Program-made: the position numbers and the translations under genes
Shown: in pieces, positions 12,421 through 22,923 of the stretch
How the letters are laid out: each line of letters begins with the position of its first letter
Position numbering within the stretch: the first letter of the stretch is position 1
Assembly (NCBI RefSeq): GCF_000346465.2
Contig: NC_034012.1
Location: forward strand, 12,116,972 to 12,180,971
Direction of reading: 5' to 3'
DNA from: Prunus persica
Taxonomy: Eukaryota; Streptophyta; Magnoliopsida; Rosales; Rosaceae
Length of the DNA stretch: 64,000 bases
The notes under the pieces: generated by a model
Databases searched by the model: none
Told to the model about the DNA's origin: nothing
What the model saw: only the letters and a program-made list of their open reading frames with translations

Positions 12421-13272
12421 TCTACACCCCAGCCAGTTAGTTTAAATACTACTTTAGAGAAATTTGCCCAGAAGAAAGAAATCACCATACAAGATCTCCA
12501 GTTAGAAGTCAAAATTATTAAGAAAGAATTAGTAGAATTAAAACAAGTAAGCCAAAAGCTACAAAGTGAAAATTATACAATCAAGCAAGACTTAGCCAGC
12601 CTTAAGAACAAAGAACTTCTTGAGCCTAAAAGCCAGTCAGAAAGTCCTGCCAATTCTGATGATGATACTCCTGAAAGTCAACAAGTTGTCAATCTAATTA
12701 AGCAAGTTAATTTCAGAAAATGGTATTCAAGAGTCACTATATTTGTTCAAGATTTCGAATTCACTACAGTTGCCTTATTTGATTCAGGAGCCGATCTTAA
12801 TTGTATTCAAGAAGGTCTAATCCCTACTAGGTATTACCAGAAGTCTAGAGAATCCTTAAGTACTGCTTCAGGAAAGTCTCTCCAGTTAAATTTTGAATTA
12901 CCCAAAGCTCATATATGCCAGAACAAAGTCTGTTTTAAAACCTCATTTGTCTTAGTTAAAAATATTACTGACGAAGTCATTCTAGGTTTGCCTTTTATTG
13001 CCTTATTGTATCCTTTCCAGGTAGAATATGATGGTGTCATCTCTACCCAATTAGGCGAAAAAGTCGAATTTGAATTCTTGTCTAAACCAGAGTTGCACAA
13101 CTTAAGAGCCCTACAAGGACAGTCTGTGTCTAAGTCAATCCAAATTATTCGAAAAATTAACCAGTTGAATTTTCTTAAAGAAGAAATTAGATTCAAAAGA
13201 ATTGAACAACAGCTTGCTAATAAATCTTTACAGTTGCAAATACAGCATTTTGAAAACAAATTAAAAAAATGA
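12421..13272 (+). pseudogene. viral polyprotein fragment: coiled coil and aspartic protease
   Basis: An open frame from the inversion junction to TGA at 13270-13272 encodes a Lys/Glu/Gln-rich coiled-coil stretch. It is followed by a retropepsin-like domain with the catalytic motif DSGAD at 12781-12795 and the LGLPF motif near 12985. Its stop precedes the reverse transcriptase, so it can no longer be translated as one polyprotein. The 5' part (movement protein and coat region) is missing from this arm. Confidence 0.8.
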
Positions 13273-14660
13273 GATCTGCTCTGAGTTGCCTAATGCTTTC
13301 TGGTTTAGGAAGCAACATGTTGTCTGCCTTCCCTATATCAAAAAAACTTTAGTGAGAAGAATATCCCTACCAAATCCCGGCCAATCCAGATGAGTCAAGA
13401 AATCATGGATTTCTATAAAAAAGAAATTAGTGAGTTGCTTCAAAAGGAAATAATCCGAAAAAGCAAGTCTCCCTGGTCATCTCCTGCTTTTTATGTTCAG
13501 AAAAATGCTGAGTTAGAAAGAGGAGTCCCGAGATTAGTTATCAACTATAAGCCGCTTAATGCAGTTCTAGAATGGATTAGGTACCCCATATCTAACAAAA
13601 GAGACCTCATTAATCGATTAGAAAAAGCAGTTGTTTATTCTAAATTTGATATGAAGAGTGGTTTCTGGCAAATCCAAATAGAAGAGTCAGATAGATATAA
13701 GACTGCATTTGTTACTCCCTTTGGTCATTATGAATGGAATGTAATGCCATTTGGTTTAAAAAATGCCCCTAGTGAATTCCAGAATATTATGAATGATATC
13801 TTTAATCCTTACAGTCATTTCTCAATTGTTTATATCGATGATGTTCTCATCTTTTCTGAATCTATAGAACAACATTGGAAACATTTGCATAAATTCTTCC
13901 AGGTTGTTAAAAAGAATGGTTTAGTTGTTTCTGCCAAGAAAATCAAGTTATTCCAAACCAATATCAGATTTCTTGGTTTCAATATATCTTAGTCGCAAAT
14001 CTCCCCAATAGATCGAGTTATCCAGTTTGCTGATAAATTTCTTGATCAAATTCTTGATAAAAATCAACTCCAGAGGTTTCTAGGATCTCTAAACTATGTT
14101 TCTGATTTTTACAAAAATTTGAGGAAACAATGTAAGCCTTTATTTGATAGGTTGCAGAGTAATCCTCCTCCGTGGTCATTTGTCCATACCGAAGTTGTCA
14201 AACAAATCAAAGCTCATGTCAAGACACTTCCCTGTCTTGGTATTCCTTGAGTTGATTCTTTTTAAATAGTTGAAACTGATGCCTCCGATATTGGTTACGG
14301 TGGTATTCTCAAACAAAGAAGTTGTCCAAGTTCCCCAGAACAAATTGTTCGATTCCATTCTGGTGCTTGGACCCAGTCACAATATAATTATAGTACTATT
14401 AAAAAAGAAATATTAGCTATTGTATTATGCATCAGTAAATTTCAGGATGATTTACTTAATCAAAAGTTTTTAATACGAGTCGATTGTAAATCTGCAAAAC
14501 ATGTTTTAGAAAAAGATGTTCATAACATTGCATCTAAACATATTTTTGCAAGATGGCAAAGTATTTTGAGTATATTTGATTTTGATATTGAATATTTGAG
14601 AGGTAGTGAGAATTCAATTCCTGATTTTCTTACTCGAGAATTCTTGCAGGATGCACAATG
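13273..14660 (+). pseudogene. viral polyprotein fragment: reverse transcriptase and RNase H
   Basis: The RT frame at about 13390-13992 is open and carries LVINYKPLN, FDMKSGFWQI and the catalytic YIDD motif near 13831-13842. A TAG at 13990 interrupts it, and two more stops fall near 14248 and 14264, just before the RNase H block (ETDASDIGYGG, acidic active-site residue). The order RT then RNase H with no integrase is diagnostic of Caulimoviridae as opposed to Ty3/gypsy elements. Confidence 0.85.
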
Positions 14661-16172
14661 GCACCCAAAAAAGATAAGCAGAAAGAATCAGCCAGTCAAA
14701 ATAAGCTATCCCAGTCGCCCCAGTTGCCCAGAATCCTTCCCCCATCCATGAGTCAACAAAAGTCAGAAGTGCCCAAACAAATAGTTCCTTTTCCCCGTTG
14801 CGCTCCCATTTCAGTTGCCACTCCGTTATCAGTTGCTAATAGGTTCTCCTCCCTTAGTTCAACAGTTGGTCAAATCCGCCCTAGTTATCAGTCGACATTA
14901 GTTTCCAGTTATGACCCTTTTTCAGTTGATACTTCTGCAGGTCCCTCAGTTGCCTTCAAAAAAATCATCCCCTTATTTGCCAAAGAGTAATTCTCATTTA
15001 TTTGTCATTGAGCCTGTTTATGATATCCATGCAGATCCCATAGAAATAGCCAAACACTATTTCCCTCCTAGATTTCATTACATGCCACCCAGTCCATATA
15101 AGTCCCTCAAGTATTATAGAGATATATTACTTGAAACCCAATCAGTTGAAATTAAGCCGATAAAGGATCGAGATCATCCTGAGATTATCCTTTATCATTC
15201 CCTGTATATTCACAGAATTTTAAGCCAAGAGTCTTTCAGTAGTCGTCCTTATGAGTTGAAACTCCTGAAGTCAAAATTGTAATATAATTATTCTGATTAT
15301 ATTGAAGCATGGTATACTATTTTCCTTCCCCAATCTGAAGATTTTAGTCATTCCTGGTTCATCAATTTCGACAACAAGTTTAAATGTTCTTTCCCTTATT
15401 GGTTCCTCCATTGGTGGGAAAAACATGGTCCAGTTGATGAAATTCTGCCTGTTTCAGTTCTTGAGTTGATCCGCCACTACACTAAACAAGCCAAGTTCTC
15501 AAAAGTTGAATTGTTCTTCCCAAAACAATTGCTCTTTATTGCCAGATATAAAGTCCCTTGGATTTTCAAATGGTCTTACAGAATCACCAAGGATGCCAGA
15601 ATCTTTGCCAGCTAGTTTTCTGTTAAATGGTGGGATAAATTTGAAGTTGACAGAATTGCCAAATACGTCTACAATGATCTTCCTCTTGAGCCTACTCCGG
15701 GCCCAGTCTCTCCTACTGGTTCGGTCCGATCATCTTCCCTCTCAGTCGAAGGAAAATCTAAGTCCGAGCTCCAAGAAATTGCTCGCCAGTTGATCATCCA
15801 TGCCTCCCAGATGGATGATGACGAGGACAATGATTCTCCCTCGTCGTCTAGTTGCCAGCCCATACAGAGCCCTGCCAGGCCGAAAGCATGGTATGATGAT
15901 AGTCAAGATCCCTATGATGCCTATGATGTGCAATCAGACTAGAAGCCAAAGTTGTCGACGCCATAATTAATCCAGTAGAGAGCATACCCCAAAGCAGTTG
16001 CCATCATTACCCAGTGAAAGCGGAAGCATCTTCAAAAGCTGCAAACAAAGCACTGTTTGCTTTTGATCCCATCACCGAAAGTAGCCGAAAGAAAAAAGAA
16101 ATCCTCAAAAGAAGACAAAATTGAAAGTTGAATCAGGTTGAAAACCCGTGCTCCTACAGTTGCATCAACCCT
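14174..16172 (+). repeat. right arm of about 2-kb inverted repeat within viral insert
   Basis: Partner of 7958-9956. The right arm continues past the repeat into the full promoter and leader region, whereas the left arm stops at the (TA)n border. Confidence 0.85.
14658..15942 (+). pseudogene. viral ORF2 protein, plus copy, frameshifted
   Basis: Starts at ATG 14658, inside the end of the polyprotein frame. A one-base insertion in an A-run near 14965 shifts the frame. Stops follow at about 15282 (CAA to TAA) and about 15615. The terminal TAG is at 15940-15942. The lesions differ from those of the minus copy, so the two copies decayed independently after the inversion formed. Confidence 0.7.
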
Positions 16173-16216
16173 AGTTATTCTTTACCATAGTTATACAAAC
16201 CATAGTTGCTTTTATC

Positions 16217-16224
16217 TATTTAAG
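16217..16224 (+). promoter_or_regulatory. probable viral promoter TATA box
   Basis: TATTTAAG lies in the viral long intergenic region after ORF2 and is followed by a short C/T-rich leader start. It is placed as expected for the caulimovirid genomic-RNA promoter upstream of the primer site. Confidence 0.5.
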
Positions 16225-16513
16225 AAGGCTTCGGCCTCACTTGTAAGCACCGTTCCTTTTACTTTCATTTTTCAGTTTTAAAGATTCTCTCTGAAACATC
16301 ATTTGGAGAAATCACCCTTGTAAATACTGAGTGTGAAGTTTGAAGTTGCAGTTGCTTTGTGAGTATAAATAAAATTGCTATTTTCAAGTTATCTCTATTT
16401 TGAGTATTTTCATATATGCATTATTTTGCTGCATTAGTCTGAATGTTGAGCTAAGTTGTCTGTTTTCTTATTCTTATTCTTCTTTCTATCTCTGGTCCGT
16501 TGTTCTTTTCTTT

Positions 16514-16525
16514 TGGTATCAGAGC
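16514..16525 (+). other. tRNA-Met primer-binding site of the viral insert
   Basis: TGGTATCAGAGC is complementary to the 3' end of initiator tRNA-Met and is used by caulimovirids to prime minus-strand DNA. It lies about 290 bases after the TATA box and before the leader, as expected in this virus family. Confidence 0.85.
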
Positions 16526-16798
16526 TGTAAGAGTTACGGTCTTTGTCTAAGTCTGCTACTCATCCCCGCCCAAGTGGCTGGTTTAAGCATATGAGTAGAA
16601 GTGTTTCATTTTCTTCCTTTCCTTCCCTTTTATTCTTTGAGTTATCTGTTATTCTTCCTTAAGGTCTAACCCGTGAGTCCTTTTTCCAAGTTAGTAAGTC
16701 CCCAGTGTAGAGGGCTTAAGCGGTGGGCAGGAGACAGAAAATTAGGAAGGTTAATAGGTTTCTTGGTGGGTAAACGGTCAGTTTAGGAAGTCACTGTT

Positions 16799-16827
16799 TA
16801 TATATATATATATATATATATATAACA
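16799..16827. repeat. (TA)n tract at right border of viral insert
   Basis: About 14 TA units begin exactly where the viral leader departs from its minus-strand counterpart (12283). Together with 7926-7957 it brackets the insert. Confidence 0.85.
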
Positions 16828-17753
16828 TCCAAACACCTTTAAAACGCCCCTTGGTTAACCAATTTGCTAAACAACCACAATTTAGTATATTAAGGGCAAA
16901 ATAGTAAAAACAAAATCTTTAATTAAAAAAAGAAAAAAAAAGAAAACTAATTTGTTGATGCTAAAAAATGGTCCGACATTGCATTAAGTCTACATCTAGT
17001 ATGCATTGGGTATTCTAGTCCCCTCTCTTCCAAAACACATTGTTAGAGCCATTTTCAATTTGAAGGGAGAGGAAGCCACTGTTATTATGAGTTTGCAATC
17101 TTAGTTGGAATGCTTATGTTAGAGTTTATTTGATCCTACATGATCGTTAGTGAAGACGCACTAGATTGTCTTAATTTTGATGTTAGTTTGCTCAATTATT
17201 ATAATAGCCATTTTGTGACTAGTTTGTATTGGCTTTTGTGACTATTGACTTTTTTGGCTGAATTATGAATGTAATCCCGTACTTTCTCAGAAGAAGAAAA
17301 AAGAAAAAAATGGCCTAAGTTTCGTTTCATAACTATGTTAAACAATCATCACCGGAGATATTAATGCAATCGGTAGAGGTAATAGTATTTGTGAACATGA
17401 CGTTTGTCACGCTGAAAACGTGGATACATAGCTGATAAGCTCGTTTTTCAGGATCATATCTAATACTTAAATCGGATCAAACAAATATTGTATATTGAAG
17501 TGGAAAATGATGATCTCCCAGATTCACCATATCTATGCTCAAAAGGAGGAAAAAGAACACATGTTAAACATATGCTCTAAATTCAGCCAAAGGCCCAAAT
17601 CGCACGTGACAAAAAGAAAAGGGAAAAGAAAGACATCCCACTCAAAGAGTCATTAAAGGGTAGCCCACTTAACCGGCCACGACATGGAAATTATATCTTA
17701 ATTAGAGTGAATGATGTGGATTTTGCCTAATCGTACCCTGTGATCATTTTGCC
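16828..17753. other. intergenic region upstream of TPS2
   Basis: No coding evidence. The tail near 17240-17300 (ATTATGAATGTAATCCCG) resembles a segment near 36116 in orientation and wording, possibly a shared repeat end. The rest looks unique and AT-rich. Confidence 0.4.
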
Positions 17754-17766
17754 TATATATATATAA
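17754..17766 (+). promoter_or_regulatory. TATA box of TPS2
   Basis: TATATATATATAA lies 34 to 46 bases before the ATG at 17800. The surrounding GCCTATATATATAT matches the TPS1 promoter. The short distance leaves a very short 5' UTR. Confidence 0.55.
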
Positions 17767-17799
17767 TCGTATGAGTAATATTTCAGTACAAAGCAAACC

Positions 17800-20068
17800 A
17801 TGTCTTTCCCAGTAGCAGCTCAAGTAGCACAGAGTGCTGAGCCAGAAATTGTTCGGCAGACAGCAAATTATCACCCAAGCATTTGGGGAGATCGGTTCCT
17901 CAATTATGACGAAAAAAGCATTGTAATGATATTCAAATTATTTATATGCATTTTATTCTTTTCAAATTTTAATTTGTTGCTAATTTAATTTGTTGTGTTG
18001 TGTTGTGTTGTGTTGTAGCAGATAACTTATGACCATATGCAACAGCAAGTGGACCAACTGAAAGTAACAGTGAGGAAGGAAGTATTCACAACAAGTGCAG
18101 GTGATTTTTCACATCAGCTCAAGCTAATTGATGCAGTCCAGCGCCTTGGCGTGGCTTACCATTTCGAAAGAGAAATCGAAGAAGCCTTGCAACGTGTGCA
18201 CGTTACATATCATGACTATGATGGTGGTGATCTCTACGCTGTTGCTCTTGGTTTTCGGCTACTAAGACAACATGGATTCAATGTTTCTTGCGGTAGGGTT
18301 GAACAAATTAATTAAATGTGTGGAATGTGATGTGAGTGGCTCTTGGCTATAATATTATTCTATGTCTCATATATGTGCCCATTTTTTCTGACAATAAACC
18401 AGATATATTCAACAAGTTCAAAGATAAAAATGGTAACTTCAAGGAGAGCTTAACTGCTGATGTTCCTGGGATGCTAAGCTTTTATGAAGCAGCACATCTA
18501 AGGAAGCATGGAGAAGACATACTAGAAGAGGCTCTTGTTTTCACCACCACTCACCTTGAGTCGGCAGAAACAACGGAAGCAAGAAATCCACTGGCTTTAC
18601 AGATAACTCAAGCCTTAGAGAGACCTCTGCGGAAGGGTCTGGAGAGGGTATGTGCCAGGGGTTACATGTCAATCTACCAGGATGATGCTTCACATAGTGA
18701 AGCTATATTGAAACTTGCAAAGTTGGATTTCAATATCGTTCAATCTTTACACAAGAAGGAGCTCAGTGAGATTGCTAGGTAAGTCTTTGAATCATGTAAA
18801 CATAAATTAGTTTGCAATTAGTACACCCTATACACTTACTATTGTCAATTAATTACAGGTGGTGGAAAGAACTGGACCCTCATGGCTAACGTACTAAGCT
18901 CTCATGGCTAACGTACTAAGCTCTCATGTTTCACGTACTAAGCTCTCATGTTTGAACAATAAAATTAATATAAATCAGCAACTTAAATAGCCTCTAAGGT
19001 TTTAAGTTTTATAAGAAAAAAAAGAATATACGAAGAACTCGTGATCTTTACTGGAGCAATTGAAAGGTTAATTGGAAAAAATATATTATCTGCTTTCTAA
19101 TTAATTTGAAACTGATTTATTTGTTGCATAACTACTACCTGTGTGTATATGCCTAAGATGAATGTGGTTTATGCAATTTTCAGGTGGGATATCAATTGTA
19201 TGGATGAACTTCCAGACTATATGCAAGTATTTTACCGTACCCTCTTGAATGTTTACGACGAAATTGAGGAGGAGATGGTAAAAGAAGGAAGATCATACCG
19301 AGTTTACTATGCAAAAGAAGCTGTACGTAATGAAAATGCACAACTTTATTTGCTGTTAATCTATTTTGAGTTTGTTCCATGGGATTTTTTCAACAGTCAC
19401 AACTCACTTTACTTTTCAATGCTTTTAACAAATGGCATAGGTTAAAGCTCAAGCCCGGAACTACTTTGCTGAGGCCCAATGGTTGCACAAAGACTACATT
19501 CCAAGCATGGAAGAGTATATGAGTGTAGCAACAGCTTGTGTTGGTAACACCTTGCTTTCAATTACATCTCTGGTTGGCATGGGAGATATTGTAACGAAGG
19601 AAGCTTTTGAGTGGTTGTTGAATGATCCTAGAATTCTTAGAGCTTCAAATATCATTTTTAGGCTCATGGATGACCTTAGTGGATACGAGGTACGTATAAT
19701 AAGATGTTCTTACCTTGGTACAAATCAGAAATAGGTAAGATAACTAAATTTGTATTTTGGATTTATTTTTGCAGTTTGAGAAAGAGAGAGAGCATGTTGC
19801 TTCTAGTATTGAATGCTACATGAAGCAATATGGGGTGCCAGAGCAAGAGGTGCTTGATATTTTTAACAAACAGGTTAAAGATTTGTGGAAGGATATCAAC
19901 GAGGAGTTTCTTAGACCAACTGATGTGCCAATGCCTGTCCTCATGCGTGTTCTGAATCTAACAAGAGTGGTTGATCTCCTTTACAAAGGGGAGGATGGCT
20001 ACACACATGTTGGGAAAGTGATGAAAGATAGTGTTGCTTCACTTTTTATTGAACCCGTGCCTCTCTGA
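17800..20068 (+). pseudogene. TPS2: TPS-a sesquiterpene synthase pseudogene, exon 4 gutted
   Basis: Six exons are intact with consensus splice sites: 17800-17922, 18022-18292, 18403-18778, 19184-19322, 19441-19689 and 19775-20068 (TGA). Their sizes equal or nearly equal those of TPS1 and TPS3 (376, 139 and 249 bases are identical). Exon 4 should be about 219 bases. It starts normally at 18859 (RWWKELDP), but after about 20 bases it runs into a CTCATGGCTAACGTACTAAG repeat and AT-rich filler. It regains homology only for its last about 33 bases (EELVIFTGAIER, ending at 19066). The lost part encodes the RxR and DDxxD motifs, so an active class I synthase cannot be made. RQ-x8-W and the second metal motif DDLSGYEFE remain. 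Alternative: a transcribed but inactive locus. Confidence 0.88.
18879..18958 (+). repeat. short tandem repeat filling the TPS2 exon 4 gap
   Basis: Three tandem copies of a 22-base unit of the type CTCATGGCTAACGTACTAAG plus CT, the third diverged, followed by a fourth partial copy. It replaces the central part of exon 4 and is followed by AT-rich filler to about 19028. Confidence 0.8.
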
Positions 20069-20775
20069 TTTGGCTTATGATGAGATTTCCTTTTAGTCAC
20101 TTTTAGGTCATTCCTGAGAATTAATTTTAAAAATAAGGTCATTCCCAAAAATTGATGTTGTCATGTTGATTGGATTTACGAGTTTTTGATAAAGATGGTT
20201 GTTGGGCTTGCTATGCTGTATTATTATGTGTACACTTCTTTACGATATGTTTCGGGCTAGACAGAAACTAAACCTTAATAAAGATTATTTGTATTATCCA
20301 CTATAGCTTGATCCATAACTATTTGCAGTTTCGAAAAGCAAATGGAGGGTAATAGTTTCTTTGAAGGATTTTGAGATTGAAATGATTGATATTATTCTGT
20401 GATAATTATCAGTAAATATATAAGAGCAACTGTGTACTAGATATGGTAAGAGAATAATTATATTGATTCCACCAAGAAGATATAAGGAAATCTCAAGGTT
20501 TATTGATAAAATTGGAATAACAAAACATAACCCTAACTATGGGTAAATTATGCTTAAATACTACTAGAAACCCTAGGAATAACAAAGGAATTAAAATAGG
20601 AAAACAGCAAAGTTTTCAAAAACTATAAAAACTGGATTTCGAGCTACCAAATTATATTGGATGTCCAAAAAAGCCCATACGTCATAGCAAAGCAATGGGT
20701 TTTACTCGTGACGCTGTTCCCTTCAAATGGACGGATCATTAACCCGATTCTGAGCTTAGAGCCAAAATCTGTAGT
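20069..20775 (-). mobile_element. TPS2 3' flank and probable LTR remnant of the gypsy element hosting CACTA
   Basis: After about 200 bases of TPS2 3' flank, 20428-20775 read on the minus strand looks like an LTR with T-rich transcript ends (AATTTTATCAATAAACC). It directly abuts the CACTA transposon. The gypsy pol remnant on the other side (33959-35580) is also minus strand, so this segment is plausibly its downstream LTR, split by the insertion. No coding content. Confidence 0.4.
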
Positions 20776-22870
20776 CACTACTACAAAAAGTGAAAAAGAC
20801 GACCAGAAAACAACGACGGTCTCAGTGAAAACCGTCGTGGTTTTTAAAACGACGACGGTTCTAAAAACACCGTCGTTTAATACCACCTTAGACAACTAAC
20901 AAGGGAGATTCAAATGGCTGTTCAAAAACAACGACGTACTTAATTAAACAACCGACGTCTATTTGAAACAGATTTCCGCAGTGTAAAATCAAAGCGAACA
21001 AAGAACGGCAGAAGTTATGAATCGACCGACGTAGAAAGTAAAGACGACGATTTCAATAAAAGCCGCCGTTTTTACTTATAAAATAACACGACGAGGTTTT
21101 CGTATAAGACGCTGTCTAATTACAAACAAATCCACGGCTGTAAAATACAAAATATCGCCGTATTAAATTAATTTACAACGACGACAAATATAAATATATC
21201 GACGTCATTATTGTATAGTTCTACGACGTTCTCTTTAAATCGTACTATAAAATCTAACGTCGTATTTATGCATTTTATACGTCGTACCTTTAATTTAAAC
21301 CGTCGTCTTAATAAGAATTTTTGTTAACAATTTTTTTCTTTGATTTTCTTATCCTACGTCGGTAGATATACTTAATGACAAGAATTGAAATACCCACGAC
21401 GGTTTATATAAAAAACCGCCGACATAATCAGATTTTTCTGAGATCCCAAGGGTTACGAAATCTTACCAGATGGAACTCTGTTCCACATCATAATCTTAAC
21501 AGATGACACAGATTTGAAATCAGAGAGACAATTTTTTGGAAGTTGATGATGTGTGTGCGTTTGTTTATCTAAAAATATTATACCTAACGTCGTTGCAAAT
21601 TTGCAATCAGAGAAACAATTTCCAACGACGGTTATATTATACCTAACGACGTTTAAAACAAAAATCAACGTCCCTAAACAAATATATTACGTCGTCTTAG
21701 TCTTACTTAAGACGACGAAAAACGACGACAGTAATACAAAAACAGTCGTTGTTTTTATATTCTTATTTTATTTAAATTCCAGAACATTAATTTCCTTCAT
21801 TTTAAATTTCCTCCGGAAAAAAAACTCTATTTATAACGCACTGTAATTGAAAAATAAACTGAAAGTTCAAGGGAAAAAAAATTCTATTCATAATTTAAAA
21901 ATTAAAATCCACGTCGGTTATATTAAATATAACGACGTTAAATGAAATGAGTCCACGTCGAACTAAAAATATTGCGTCGTGTTAGTTAAAAACGACGTAG
22001 TTAAATGTCACCGCCGTATTTTTTTTTTGAAATGGTTTTATATGTAAGCAACTTTTCGACTTACACATGCACTGTTTCCAAACCCGATTAAAAATCTCAA
22101 TCTCCCAGAGAAACCTTTTCGTCTTTTTTCCTTGTCAGAGCATTGTCAGAGTTTCTCATCGTCTTCCTCTCGTCTTCTTCGTCGTCTCTGAACTTAAACA
22201 TCGATCATCTTCCTCTTGCTTTCATTGCACGCAAAAGGTAAGCTTTCATTTTCACTATTTTGGTTACTGTTTTGCATGCTCATACGTTTTTTGTTTGAAA
22301 AATCTTTTTACCTTTTTTCTGGCCAAAATCATTTTACTTCTTTCCAAGTTTGATAAAATATACAGACAAAGAGAGAAAGTTTCCAACTTTGAAGACAACT
22401 ACATCAACTAAATAAGACGACGGTAGACCACGACGGTTCGTCAGTTGTTCTAGCGTCGTCTGAAAATTGACAAAGTTGTTTTTAAAATAATAGTCTTTTT
22501 TTATATGCTTGTTTAATTGCAGGTTTGATTTCGCTGAACAATGGTTTTTGTTTTTCCCTTATTTGATAAAATATAAAGAAAAAGAAACTAGGGTTGGTAT
22601 CTAATATAGACGACAAAATATCTTATTGTTTTACGTCGTGTGAATGTTAATACCACGACGGTGTATTACTATTGACGTCGTATGAACATAAATACCACGA
22701 CGTTATATAAATAATAGTTTACCACGACGGTGTATTACTATTGACGTCGTGTGAACATATATACCACGACGTTATATAAATAATGGTTTTAAACATTTAT
22801 TACGTCTGAGATTATTTCATTGCGTCGTCTAAAATCATATCATACGTCGTATTTTTTTAATACCGTCGTT
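20776..22870 (+). repeat. CACTA 5' subterminal motif array
   Basis: Non-coding, with dozens of ACGACG, CGTCGT, GACGTC and CCGTCGT motifs in both orientations at short intervals. Family knowledge: subterminal repeats in En/Spm elements bind the TNPA-type protein. A 69-bp tandem duplication (TACCACGACGGTGTATTACT...) lies at about 22651-22788. The segment just before 22911 ends in a splice acceptor (TTGCAG), so the first gene has an untranslated 5' exon somewhere in this stretch. Confidence 0.85.
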
Positions 22871-22923
22871 TGTGTTCTTAATGTTTTCCTGAAATATTTT
22901 CACTTGCAGTTTTGTCTGTTAAA

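Larger units (their letters stand above)
7958..16800. mobile_element. rearranged endogenous caulimovirid (florendovirus-like), inverted composite
   Basis: Two viral segments meet head to head near 12413-12420. The minus segment runs leader, movement protein, coat region, a jump to the RNase H end, then ORF2. The plus segment runs protease, reverse transcriptase, RNase H, ORF2, promoter region, tRNA-primer site and leader. The gene order (one long polyprotein frame followed by a second ORF whose start overlaps its end) and the presence of ORF2 fit florendoviruses better than petuviruses. Both outer borders are (TA)n. Every viral frame contains stops or frameshifts, so this is a dead integrated copy. 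Confidence 0.85.

Noticed and set aside
13390..13992. Reverse transcriptase as part of a Ty3/gypsy element
   Set aside because: No integrase follows RNase H, a 30K movement protein and an ORF2 are present, and the primer site lies in a non-LTR leader. This is a caulimovirid.
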